This document shows positions 27,753-35,724 of a stretch of DNA of 64,000 nt, one piece after another (position 1 is the stretch's first letter; every line of letters begins with the position of its first letter). The translations under genes and the position numbers were made by a program. The notes under the pieces were generated by a model. It worked only from the letters and a program-made list of their open reading frames with translations. It was not told the DNA's origin and did no database searches. Source of the DNA: Klenkia taihuensis (lineage in GTDB: Bacteria > Actinomycetota > Actinomycetes > Mycobacteriales > Geodermatophilaceae). The stretch lies in assembly GCF_900112525.1 (NCBI RefSeq), contig NZ_FOMD01000004.1:124001-188000 (forward strand), in the 5' to 3' direction.

Positions 27753-29448
27753 GGTCGCGGCGCCGGGGCGGGCCGCCGTCGTCCTGGCGACGCTGGCGGT
27801 CCTGGTCTCGGCGGCCGACACCTACGTCGTCGTGCTCGCCCTGCCCGACATCCTCACCGGGGTGGGCGTCGGGCTCGACCAGCTCCAGGAGGCCACCCCG
27901 ATCATCGGGGGCTTCCTGCTCGGCTACACCGCCACCCTGCCGCTGCTGGGCCGCCTCGCCGACCTGCGCGGCCGGCTCCCCGTCCTGGTGGGCTGCCTGC
28001 TGCTGTTCGCGCTGGGGTCCCTGCTGACCGCCACCGCCGACTCGCTGGGCCCGGCGGTGCTCGGGCGGGGCCTGCAGGGCATCGGCGCCGGCGGGCTGGT
28101 GCCGGCCACCCTGGCGCTGGTCGCCGACCGGTGGCCGCCGGACCGCCGGGCCGTCCCGCTCGGCGTGGTCGGCGCGGTGCAGGAGGCGGGTGCGGTGCTC
28201 GGGCCGCTGGCCGGGGCCGCGGTGCTGGCGATCGCGGACTGGCGGGCGATCTTCTGGCTCAACCTGGTCCTCGGCGTCGGGCTGGCCGTGGCGCTGCGGG
28301 TGACGGGTCCGCGCCGGCCCGGCCGCGACCTGGCCGGTGTGGCCTGCGCGGTGGTCGCCGCGGCGGCGCTGGCCCTCCAGCTCGCCGAGCCCGAGCCGCT
28401 GGTCACCGATGTCACCCTGGGGCTGGGCTGGGTCCCGGTCCTCCCGTCCCAGGGGTGGACGACGCCGCTGGTGCTCGTGGCCGGCCTCGCGGCGGCCGGG
28501 CTGGTGGCGCGGTCGCTCGCCGCCGCGCACCCGGTGCTGCCGCTTCGCGGGCTGCCGGCGCTGGCCCGGGAGGTCGACGTCCTGGGCGCCGTCCTCGTGG
28601 TGGTGGCCCTGGGCAGCCTGGTCTGGGCGTTCGCCGCCGCCGACCCGGCCACCGAGGTGGTGGCGCACGGCCCTGTGCTGCTGCCGCTGGCGGCGGTCGC
28701 GGCGGTCGCGTTCGTGCTGCACGAGCGCCGGACGGCGGAGCCGCTGCTGCCGCTGACCGAGCTGCGGCCGGTCGGCGCGTGGGGCGCGCTCGTGGTCAAC
28801 CTGCTGGTCGGGGTGGCGCTGGTGGCCGCCCTGGTCGACGTGCCGCTGTTCGCCCGGGCCACCACCGAGACCGACCAGCTGGGTGCCGCGTTGGTGCTGG
28901 TGGAGCTGCTCGTCGCCGTCCCGGTGGGCGCGGTCGCCGGTGGCTGGCTGTGCCGGCGCACCGCACCGCGGTGGATCGCCGCGACCGGCATGGCCCTGGC
29001 GGCCCTGGCGTTCGTGGCCATGACCCGGTGGGACGCCACGTCGCTGGACGGCTGGACCTCCACGGTCGCGCTGCTGGCCGCCGGTCTCGGGTTCGGGCTG
29101 GCCGTCGCACCGGTGAACGCGGTGCTGCTGGCGGTGACGCCGTCGCGGGTGCACGGCAGCGCCAGCGCGCTGGTCGTGGTGGCCCGCACGGTGGGCATGC
29201 TGGTCGGGCTGTCGCTGCTGACCGCGATCGCCCTGCGCCGGTTCACGGAGGTGGTCCGGGCGATCCCCAGCCCGCTGGTCACCTGCCCCGACACCCCGGC
29301 CGACTGCGCGCCCTACGACCGGGCCGTGGACGCCGCCGTGCTCACCCAGCTGCACACCGTCTTCGCCGGTGCGGCGGTCGCGGCCGGGCTGGCCGCGGTG
29401 GCCGCCGTCCTGCTGCTCCGGACGGCGGCCGCCGACGTCAGACGGTGA
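27721..29448 (+). CDS. MFS exporter, 14-TM DHA2 type, P55-like
   Basis: 575 aa, ATG inside the lprG end. About 14 hydrophobic segments; motif A GRLADLRGRLPVL between TM2 and TM3, and the exporter motif C region VGAVQEAGAVLGPLAGAAV. By context it is the P55 partner of LprG in outward lipid transport across the inner membrane. It ends with an 11-nt convergent overlap with the oxidoreductase gene. Confidence 0.88.
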   Translation: MSPSPHRPPAEVAAPGRAAVVLATLAVLVSAADTYVVVLALPDILTGVGVGLDQLQEATPIIGGFLLGYTATLPLLGRLADLRGRLPVLVGCLLLFALGSLLTATADSLGPAVLGRGLQGIGAGGLVPATLALVADRWPPDRRAVPLGVVGAVQEAGAVLGPLAGAAVLAIADWRAIFWLNLVLGVGLAVALRVTGPRRPGRDLAGVACAVVAAAALALQLAEPEPLVTDVTLGLGWVPVLPSQGWTTPLVLVAGLAAAGLVARSLAAAHPVLPLRGLPALAREVDVLGAVLVVVALGSLVWAFAAADPATEVVAHGPVLLPLAAVAAVAFVLHERRTAEPLLPLTELRPVGAWGALVVNLLVGVALVAALVDVPLFARATTETDQLGAALVLVELLVAVPVGAVAGGWLCRRTAPRWIAATGMALAALAFVAMTRWDATSLDGWTSTVALLAAGLGFGLAVAPVNAVLLAVTPSRVHGSASALVVVARTVGMLVGLSLLTAIALRRFTEVVRAIPSPLVTCPDTPADCAPYDRAVDAAVLTQLHTVFAGAAVAAGLAAVAAVLLLRTAAADVRR

Positions 29449-30406
29449 AGACGATCTTGCCGTTGGTGCGGCCCTCGAGCATCCGCTCGAACCCGTCGCG
29501 GGCCTGCGCCAGCGGCAGCTCCACGTCGATCTGCGGGCGCAGCCCGGTGGTGGCGCACAGCTGGACCAGCTGCTCCAGCTCGGTGCGGGTGCCCATGGTC
29601 GAGCCGATGACCCGCAGCTGGGTGAAGAACACCCGGTTCAGCTCGGCGGAGGGGTCGAAGCCGGTGGTGGCGCCGGAGGTGACGATCACCCCGCCGGGCT
29701 TGAGCGACTTGACGCTGTGCGACCAGGTCGCCTTGCCGACGGTCTCCATGACCGCGTCGACCCGCCCGGGCAGGCGGGCGCCGGTCTCGAAGGCCTGGTC
29801 CGCACCGAGCGCGAGCGCGGCGGCCCGCTTCTCCTCCGACCGGCCGGTCACCCACATCCGGTAGCCGGCGACCCGGCCGAGGGCGATGAGCGCGGTCGCC
29901 ACGCCGCCGGAGGCGCCCTGCACCAGCACGGTCTGGCCCGGCTGCAGCCCGGCCTTGACGAAGAGCATCCGGTAGGCGGTCAGCCAGGCGGTGGGCAGGC
30001 AGGCGGCCTCGGCGAAGGACAGGTCGGCGGGCTTGGGCAGCACGTTGCGGGCCGGGACCAGCACCTGCTCGGCCAGCGTGCCCTGGTGCAGTTCGGAGAG
30101 CAGGGTGCGCTTGGGGTCCAGCGTCTCGTCACCGGACCAGCCGGGGGTGCCCGGGACGACCGCGTGCACGATCACCTCGTTGCCGTCGGGGTCGGTGCCG
30201 GCGGCGTCGCAGCCCAGGGTCATGGGCATCCGCTCCTGCGGGAGGCCGACGCCGCGCAGGCTGAACAGGTCGTGGTGGTTGAGCGAGGCCGCCTTCACGT
30301 CGACGGTCACCCACCCGTCGCGGGCCTCGGGGGCCGGGCGCTCGCCCACCTCCAGCACGGACAGCGGGTCGTCGGCGGACGGGGTCGACACGAAGGCAGC
30401 CAGCAT
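29438..30406 (-). CDS. Zinc-type/quinone oxidoreductase of the MDR superfamily
   Basis: 322 aa. GroES-like N-domain (VKAASLNHHDLFSLRG; MTLGCDAAG) and an NAD(P)-binding domain with VQGASGGVATALIALGR. The structural-zinc cysteine set is absent, as in quinone oxidoreductase-like members. It reduces an unknown carbonyl or quinone using NADPH. It is the last gene before selD on the same strand (35-base gap), so could be co-transcribed with selD, but no selenium role is known. Confidence 0.85.
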   Translation of the reverse strand: MLAAFVSTPSADDPLSVLEVGERPAPEARDGWVTVDVKAASLNHHDLFSLRGVGLPQERMPMTLGCDAAGTDPDGNEVIVHAVVPGTPGWSGDETLDPKRTLLSELHQGTLAEQVLVPARNVLPKPADLSFAEAACLPTAWLTAYRMLFVKAGLQPGQTVLVQGASGGVATALIALGRVAGYRMWVTGRSEEKRAAALALGADQAFETGARLPGRVDAVMETVGKATWSHSVKSLKPGGVIVTSGATTGFDPSAELNRVFFTQLRVIGSTMGTRTELEQLVQLCATTGLRPQIDVELPLAQARDGFERMLEGRTNGKIVFTV

Positions 30407-30440
30407 GGCCGCACGTTAACCGGGGCTTACCTGCCCGGCA

Positions 30441-31436
30441 TCAGCGGACGACGACGGCGTGCTCCCCGGCGGTGACGAACTCCCCGATCACCGGTGACCC
30501 CGGCACCTCCCCGGACAGCAGCAGGCCGCCGGAGGTCTGCGCGTCGGCCAGCAGCAGCGCGTCGTCCTCGCCGACGGCGGACAGGTCGGCGTGCGGGCGG
30601 ACCCAGTCCAGGTTGCGCCGGGTGCCGCCGGAGACGTAGCCGTCGGCGACCGACTGCCGGGCGCCGGCCAGGTACGGGACGTCGGCGGCCGACACCACCG
30701 CGGTGACGCCGCTGGCCCGGGCCATCTTGTAGAGGTGGCCGAGCAGGCCGAACCCGGTGACGTCGGTGCCGGCCCGGATCCCGGCGGCGACCGCGGCGAC
30801 GGAGGCCTCGGCGTTGAGCCGGGTCATCGAGTCGATGGCCTCGGGCGACGGCTCGCCGGTGGCCTTCATCCGGTTGTTCAGGGTGCCCACGCCCAGCGGC
30901 TTGGTCAGCGAGATGGCGTCCCCGGCGGCCGCGCGGTCGTTGCGGATCAGCCGCTCCAGGTCCACCAGCCCGGTCACCGCCATGCCGTAGGTGGGCTCGG
31001 GGGAGTCGATGGAGTGCCCGCCGCCGACGTGGCAGCCCGCCGCGTGCGCCACCTCGAGCCCGCCGCGCAGCACCTCGGCGGCGAGCTCGGCGGGCAGCAC
31101 GTCCCGCGGCCAGCCCAGCAGGTTCACCGCGACGACCGGCCGGCCGCCCATGGCGTAGACGTCGGACAGCGCGTTGGCCGCGGCGATCCGGCCGAAGGTG
31201 TACGCGTCGTCCACGACCGGGGTGAAGAAGTCGGTGGTGAGCACCAGGCCCTGCCCGCCGGGCAGGCGGACCACCGCGGCGTCGTCGCCGTCGTCCAGAC
31301 CGACGACCAGCTCGGTGGCGGGGTCGCGCGGGCCGGTGTGGGTGAGCCCGGCGACGACCGCCTCCAGCTCGCCGGGCGGGATCTTGCAGGCGCACCCGCC
31401 GCCGTGCGCGTACTGGGTCAGCCGGGTCGCGGTCAC
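30441..31436 (-). CDS. selD: Selenophosphate synthetase
   Basis: 331 aa from GTG 31434-31436 (MTATRLTQYAHGGGCACK). The active-site pair is Cys then Lys in GGGCACKIPP (about residues 14-20); the first position is an ordinary cysteine, so this SelD is not itself a selenoprotein. Further motifs: ANALSDVYAMGG and VGGGHSIDSPEPTYG. It makes selenophosphate from selenide and ATP. It is divergent from the permease-selC-selA-selB side, with start codons 86 bases apart. Confidence 0.95.
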   Translation of the reverse strand: MTATRLTQYAHGGGCACKIPPGELEAVVAGLTHTGPRDPATELVVGLDDGDDAAVVRLPGGQGLVLTTDFFTPVVDDAYTFGRIAAANALSDVYAMGGRPVVAVNLLGWPRDVLPAELAAEVLRGGLEVAHAAGCHVGGGHSIDSPEPTYGMAVTGLVDLERLIRNDRAAAGDAISLTKPLGVGTLNNRMKATGEPSPEAIDSMTRLNAEASVAAVAAGIRAGTDVTGFGLLGHLYKMARASGVTAVVSAADVPYLAGARQSVADGYVSGGTRRNLDWVRPHADLSAVGEDDALLLADAQTSGGLLLSGEVPGSPVIGEFVTAGEHAVVVR

Positions 31437-31521
31437 CCGCCCCAGTGAACCGGACCGTGCGCCGGGGAGCATGATGGCCCCCGGCCCGAGCAGGGGGTCG
31501 CCGACGACCGCCGTCGAGGGG

Positions 31522-32583
31522 ATGCGCGTGACCACCACCGAGCAGCCACCCGTCACCGACCGCCGCCGGCTGCTGGTCCTCGGCGGGGTCGCGGTCGCGC
31601 TGCTGGTCGGCGGCCTGTGGTGGGCCAAGTACGGGCCCTACGCCGGGAAGGTGCCGGCCGTGCTGGGCAGCCACGACCTCGGCGCCTCGATCGTCACCGG
31701 GGACGGCGACACGGCCCCGCCGGTGTCGCTCGCCGCCGGCTGGGACTTCACCGTCGCCTACACCGCGGCCATCTGGAAGGCCCTCGTCGTCGGGCTGGTG
31801 CTGGCCGCGGCCGTACAGGTGCTGCTGCCGGTCAACTGGCTGCGGCGGGTGCTGGGCCGCCCCGACGCCGGCGCCGCCCGCGGCGGGCTCCGCGGTGGTC
31901 TGGCGTCGGTCCCGACGCTGATGTGCTCCTGCTGCGCTGCCCCGCTGGCCGTCGGTCTGCGGCGGGCGCGGGCCGGAACCGGCGCGGTGCTCGCCTTCTG
32001 GCTGGGCAACCCCGCGCTCAACCCGGTGGTGCTGGTCTTCTGCCTGGCCGTGCTGCCCTGGCCGTGGGCGGTGCTGCGGTTCGGGGCCGGCCTGGCCGTC
32101 GTGGTCGGGGCCGTGGTGCTGGCCGGGCGCCGGGGGACGGCGCCGGTCGAGGTGCCCGAGGTGCCCGTGGACACCCGGCCGTCGCCGGTGCGGTTCGTCG
32201 CGGTGCTGGCCGGGCTGTCCGTGCGGCTGCTGCCGGAGTACCTCGCCGTCGTCTTCGTGCTGGGGGCGTTCCGCGGCGTGCTGTTCCCCGCCGAGGCGGG
32301 GTCCGGTGCCGCCGCGGTCGCCGTCCTCCTGCTCCTCCTGGTCGCCGGCATCGCGCTGCCGGTGCCCACCGGCGGGGAGGTCGCCGTCGTGGCCGCCGCA
32401 CTGGCCGCGGGCCTGGCCGCACCCGCGGCAGCCGTCCTGCTGGTCACCCTGCCGCTGCTGAGCCTGCCCTCGCTGCTGATGGTCCGGCACGCCTTCCCCC
32501 GGCGGCTGCTCGCCGGCACGACGGGGCTGGTGGCCGCGGTCGCGCTGGCCGGCGCCGGGGTGACGGCCGCGCTGACCGGGTGA
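31522..32583 (+). CDS. Permease of the YraQ/DUF318 type inside the sel cluster
   Basis: 353 aa from ATG 31522; GTG at 31528, 6 nt after GAGGGG, is an alternative. About eight transmembrane segments. The signature LMCSCCAAPLAVGLRRA (about residue 133) with FWLGNPALNPVVL is characteristic of YraQ-type permeases, some of which export arsenicals. The position between selD and selC suggests selenium-compound transport, which is inference; the CxCC cysteines could bind a thiol-reactive oxyanion or metal. Confidence 0.8.
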   Translation: MRVTTTEQPPVTDRRRLLVLGGVAVALLVGGLWWAKYGPYAGKVPAVLGSHDLGASIVTGDGDTAPPVSLAAGWDFTVAYTAAIWKALVVGLVLAAAVQVLLPVNWLRRVLGRPDAGAARGGLRGGLASVPTLMCSCCAAPLAVGLRRARAGTGAVLAFWLGNPALNPVVLVFCLAVLPWPWAVLRFGAGLAVVVGAVVLAGRRGTAPVEVPEVPVDTRPSPVRFVAVLAGLSVRLLPEYLAVVFVLGAFRGVLFPAEAGSGAAAVAVLLLLLVAGIALPVPTGGEVAVVAAALAAGLAAPAAAVLLVTLPLLSLPSLLMVRHAFPRRLLAGTTGLVAAVALAGAGVTAALTG

Positions 32584-32591
32584 CCCGCACG

Positions 32592-32597
32592 TAGGGT
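32592..32597 (+). promoter_or_regulatory. -10 element (TAGGGT) 7 nt before mature selC
   Basis: TAGGGT lies 10-15 bases past the permease stop, with 7 nt to the first mature base of the tRNA (32605). If used, transcription would start at the mature 5' end. No good -35. Confidence 0.45.
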
Positions 32598-32604
32598 CTG
32601 CGGT

Positions 32605-32700
32605 GGAGGCGTCAGGGTGTCTGGTGGCCCCCGCGGCCTCTAAAGCCGACGTGGCCCGGTAGCCGGGTCAGGCGGGTTCGATTCCCGTCCGCCTCCGCCA
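32605..32700 (+). tRNA. selC: tRNA-Sec with CUA anticodon (reads UAG)
   Basis: Acceptor stem 32605-32611/32690-32696 (7 bp), discriminator G and encoded CCA. D stem 32615-32621/32626-32632 has six pairs, one T-C mismatch and a 4-nt loop, the long D stem expected of tRNASec. The anticodon stem is 32634-32637/32645-32648, and the loop is CTCTAAA (32638-32644), with U33 at 32639 and anticodon CTA at 32640-32642. The variable arm is an 8-bp stem 32652-32659/32663-32670. The T arm is 32671-32676/32684-32689 with loop TTCGATT. Acceptor plus T stem total 13 bp (7+6), matching the tRNASec rule. It lies directly upstream of selA. The anticodon is CUA rather than the usual UCA. Confidence 0.93.
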
Positions 32701-32728
32701 GCAGTCCACCGCACACCAGGGAGACCCG

Positions 32729-34003
32729 ACGACCGACCCCCGCCGGCAGGTGCCCCGCACCGACGCCCTGCTCGCCGACCCCCGGGTCGCCGCAGCCGCC
32801 GACCGGCTCGGCCGCGAGCTGGCGAAGTCGGTCGTCGCCGCCGTGCAGCAGCGCGTGCGGGACGGCGAGGTCCCCCCGGCGGACGCCGCCGACGCGGTGG
32901 TCGCCGCGCTGCCCGCCTCGGCGGCGAGCCTGCACCGGGTGCTCAACGCCACCGGCGTGCTCGTGCACACCAACCTGGGCCGGGCGCCCTGGTCGACGGC
33001 CGCGGTCGAGGCGGTCGTGGCGGCCAGCGGCACCACCGACGTCGAGCTCGACCTGACCACCGGCCGGCGCGGACCCCGCGGCGAGGGCGCGATCCAGGCC
33101 CTGCTGTCCGCCGTCCCCGCCGCCGGGGCCGCGATCGTGGTGAACAACTGCGCCGCCGCGCTCGCCCTGGTCGCCACCTGCCTCGGCGGCGAGCTGGTGG
33201 TCGCCCGCGGGGAGCTGGTCGAGATCGGCGACGGGTTCCGCATCCCCGACCTGCTGGAGTCGACCGGCGCCCGGCTGCGCGAGGTCGGGACGACGAACCG
33301 GGTCGCCCTCGCCGACTACACCGCCGCCGTCGGGCCCGGCACCGGCGCGGTGCTGAAGATCCACCCGTCGAACTTCGTGGTCCGCGGGTTCACCCGCTCC
33401 GTCGAGGTGGCCGAGCTGGCCGGGATCGGGGTCCCCGTGGTCGCCGACGTCGGGTCGGGGCTGCTCCGCCCGCACCCGGCGCTGCCCGACGAGCCGGACC
33501 TGCAGACCACGCTGGCCGCCGGCGCGGACCTGGTGCTGTGCAGCGGCGACAAGCTGCTCGGCGGGCCGCAGGCCGGGCTGGTGCTGGGCCGCGCCGACCT
33601 GGTGCAGCGGCTGCGCCGGCACCCCCTCTACCGCGCGCTGCGGGTGGACAAGACCACCCTCGCCGCGCTGGAGGCCACGCTGCGCGGCCCGGTGCCGCCG
33701 GTGCGCCGGATGCTGGAGACGACCGTCGAGGAGCTGCGCACCCGGGCCGAGGCCGTGGTCACCGCGCTGGGCGGCGACGCGCACGTGGTCGAGGCGGGCG
33801 CCCGGGTCGGCGGCGGGGGAGCACCGGAGTTCGAGCTGCCCTCCGTCGCGGTGTCGGTCCCGGCCGCCCTCGCCGAGCCGCTCCGGCGCGGCACCCCGCC
33901 GGTGGTCGGCTACCTGGCCGAGGGCCGCACGCTGCTGGACCTGCGCAGCCTCGACCCGGCCGACGACCAGGCCCTCGTGGGAGCCGTGCGCGCGTGCAGG
34001 TGA
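32729..34003 (+). CDS. selA: L-seryl-tRNA(Sec) selenium transferase; start codon uncertain
   Basis: Converts seryl-tRNASec to selenocysteinyl-tRNASec with selenophosphate and PLP. The PLP lysine is in SGDKLLGGPQAG; the tRNA-binding N-domain and LNATGVLVHTNLGRAPWS are clear. The first ATG/GTG in frame is GTG at 32750 (417 aa), but it has no Shine-Dalgarno. Seven codons upstream an ACG at 32729 follows AGGGAG (32719-32724) by 4 nt and would restore the family-typical start MTDPRRQVPRTDALL (424 aa). I give the ACG start with doubt. The 3' end overlaps selB by 10 nt. Confidence 0.93.
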   Translation, partial: TTDPRRQVPRTDALLADPRVAAAADRLGRELAKSVVAAVQQRVRDGEVPPADAADAVVAALPASAASLHRVLNATGVLVHTNLGRAPWSTAAVEAVVAASGTTDVELDLTTGRRGPRGEGAIQALLSAVPAAGAAIVVNNCAAALALVATCLGGELVVARGELVEIGDGFRIPDLLESTGARLREVGTTNRVALADYTAAVGPGTGAVLKIHPSNFVVRGFTRSVEVAELAGIGVPVVADVGSGLLRPHPALPDEPDLQTTLAAGADLVLCSGDKLLGGPQAGLVLGRADLVQRLRRHPLYRALRVDKTTLAALEATLRGPVPPVRRMLETTVEELRTRAEAVVTALGGDAHVVEAGARVGGGGAPEFELPSVAVSVPAALAEPLRRGTPPVVGYLAEGRTLLDLRSLDPADDQALVGAVRACR

Positions 34004-35724
34004 TCGCCACCGCCGGGCACGTCGACCACGGCAAGTCCGCGCTGGTCACCGCGCTCACCGGCATGCAGCCCGACCGGTGGGAGGAGGAGCGCCGCCGCGG
34101 CCTGACCATCGACCTCGGCTTCGCCTGGACGACGCTGCCCGGCGGCCGCACGGTCGCCGTCGTCGACGTCCCCGGGCACGAGCGCTTCGTCGGCAACATG
34201 CTCGCCGGCGTCGGGTCGGTCCCCGCCGCGCTGGTCGTGGTCGCCGCCGACGACGGCTGGTCGGCGCAGACCGGCGAGCACGTCGCCGTCCTCGACGCCC
34301 TGGGCGTGCGGCACGGCCTGCTGGTGGTGACCAAGTCCGACCTGGCCGACCCCGCGCCGGTGCTCGCCGACGTCCAGGAGCGGCTGGCCGCCACCACGCT
34401 GGCCGGCATCCCCGGGGTGGCGGCCAGCTCGCGCACCGGCGACGGCGTGCCCGCGGTCGCCGCCGCCCTGGAGGACGTGCTCGCCGGCCTGCCCGCCCCC
34501 GACACCGCCGCGCCCGTGCGGCTGTGGGTGGACCGCGGCTTCACCATCCGCGGCGCCGGCACCGTCGTCACCGGCACGCTCGCCGCCGGGGCGGTCGCGG
34601 CGGGGGACCGGCTGACCCTGGGCGGCCAGGACGTCGTGGTCCGCGGCCTGCAGTCCCTCGGTGCACCCGTCGAGCGCGCGGAGGCGACCGCGCGGGTGGC
34701 GCTGAACCTGCGCGGGGTGGCCGTCGAGGACCTCTCCCGCGGCGACGCGCTGCTCACCCCGGGGGCGTTCCGGGACACCGCCGAGCTGGACGTCGTGCTG
34801 ACCCGCCCGGTGGACAGGCTGCCCGCCGAGCTCGTCGTGCACATCGGCTCGGCCACCGTCGCCGCCCGGGTCCGGCCGCTGGACGGCGCCGCGGTGCGGC
34901 TGCGGCTGGGCGCACCGCTGCCGCTGCGGGTGGGAGACCGGTTGCTGCTGCGCGACCCGGGCAGCCGCACGGTGCACGGCGCCGGCGTCCGCGACGTCGA
35001 CCCGCCGGAGCTGCGCCGCCGCGGTGCCGCCCGGGCCCGCGCCGCCGACCTCGCCGCCGGCGGGGGAGCGGCGGCCGACCTGGCCCGCCGCCGGGTGGTG
35101 CTGCACGCCGACTTCACCGCGATGGGCTGGTCGGTGCCCGAGGGCGCGACCGCGGTGGGCCGCTGGCTGCTGGCCCCGGGCCTGGCCGACGAGCTGGCCG
35201 CCCGGGTGCCCGCCGTCGTCGCCCGCTACCGGCAGCTGCGCCCGCTGGAGCCCGGCCCGCCGACGGCGGTGCTGCGCAGCGCGCTGGACCTGCCCGACGC
35301 CGACCTCGTGGCCGGTCTCGTCCGCCCACCGCTGGTGCTGCGCGACGGCCGGGTGGTCGGTGCCGACGCCGGCCTGCCCGAGCCGGTGCAGCGGGCGGTG
35401 ACCCAGGTGCTGGCCCGGCTGGCCGACGACCCCTTCGCCGCCCCCGACGCCGAGCAGCTCGCCGCCGCCGGCCTGGGTCCGCGGGAGCTGGCGGCGGCGG
35501 TGCGCGACGGTCAGCTGGTCCGGGTCGGCGAGGGCGTGGTGCTGGCGCCGGGGGTGGAGGAGCGGGCACGCCGCGCGCTGACCGGGCTGCCGCAGCCGTT
35601 CACCCTCAGCCAGGCCCGGCAGGCGTGGGGGACCTCGCGGCGCGTCGCCGTCCCGCTGGCCGAGTGGCTGGACGCCCGCGGCGTCACCGAGCGCCTGGGT
35701 GACGCCACCCGGCAGCTGCGGTGA
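33994..35724 (+). CDS. selB: Selenocysteine-specific elongation factor SelB
   Basis: 576 aa from GTG 33994 (MQVIATAGHVDHGKSALVTA), overlapping selA by 10 nt. The GTPase domain has GHVDHGKS (8-15), DVPGHE and TKSD; domains II and III follow. The C-terminal half contains winged-helix repeats, and the last ends FTLSQARQAWGTSRRVAVPL, typical of the SECIS-binding WH4. It delivers Sec-tRNASec to a recoded codon with a downstream SECIS hairpin. Nothing in the sequence shows how it was adapted to UAG; the tRNA anticodon, not SelB, reads the codon. Confidence 0.95.
   Translation: MQVIATAGHVDHGKSALVTALTGMQPDRWEEERRRGLTIDLGFAWTTLPGGRTVAVVDVPGHERFVGNMLAGVGSVPAALVVVAADDGWSAQTGEHVAVLDALGVRHGLLVVTKSDLADPAPVLADVQERLAATTLAGIPGVAASSRTGDGVPAVAAALEDVLAGLPAPDTAAPVRLWVDRGFTIRGAGTVVTGTLAAGAVAAGDRLTLGGQDVVVRGLQSLGAPVERAEATARVALNLRGVAVEDLSRGDALLTPGAFRDTAELDVVLTRPVDRLPAELVVHIGSATVAARVRPLDGAAVRLRLGAPLPLRVGDRLLLRDPGSRTVHGAGVRDVDPPELRRRGAARARAADLAAGGGAAADLARRRVVLHADFTAMGWSVPEGATAVGRWLLAPGLADELAARVPAVVARYRQLRPLEPGPPTAVLRSALDLPDADLVAGLVRPPLVLRDGRVVGADAGLPEPVQRAVTQVLARLADDPFAAPDAEQLAAAGLGPRELAAAVRDGQLVRVGEGVVLAPGVEERARRALTGLPQPFTLSQARQAWGTSRRVAVPLAEWLDARGVTERLGDATRQLR

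Noticed and set aside
30441-31436. SelD as a selenoprotein with Sec at the active site
   Set aside because: The active-site position is encoded by an ordinary TGC cysteine codon (GGGCACK); there is no in-frame TAG or TGA.
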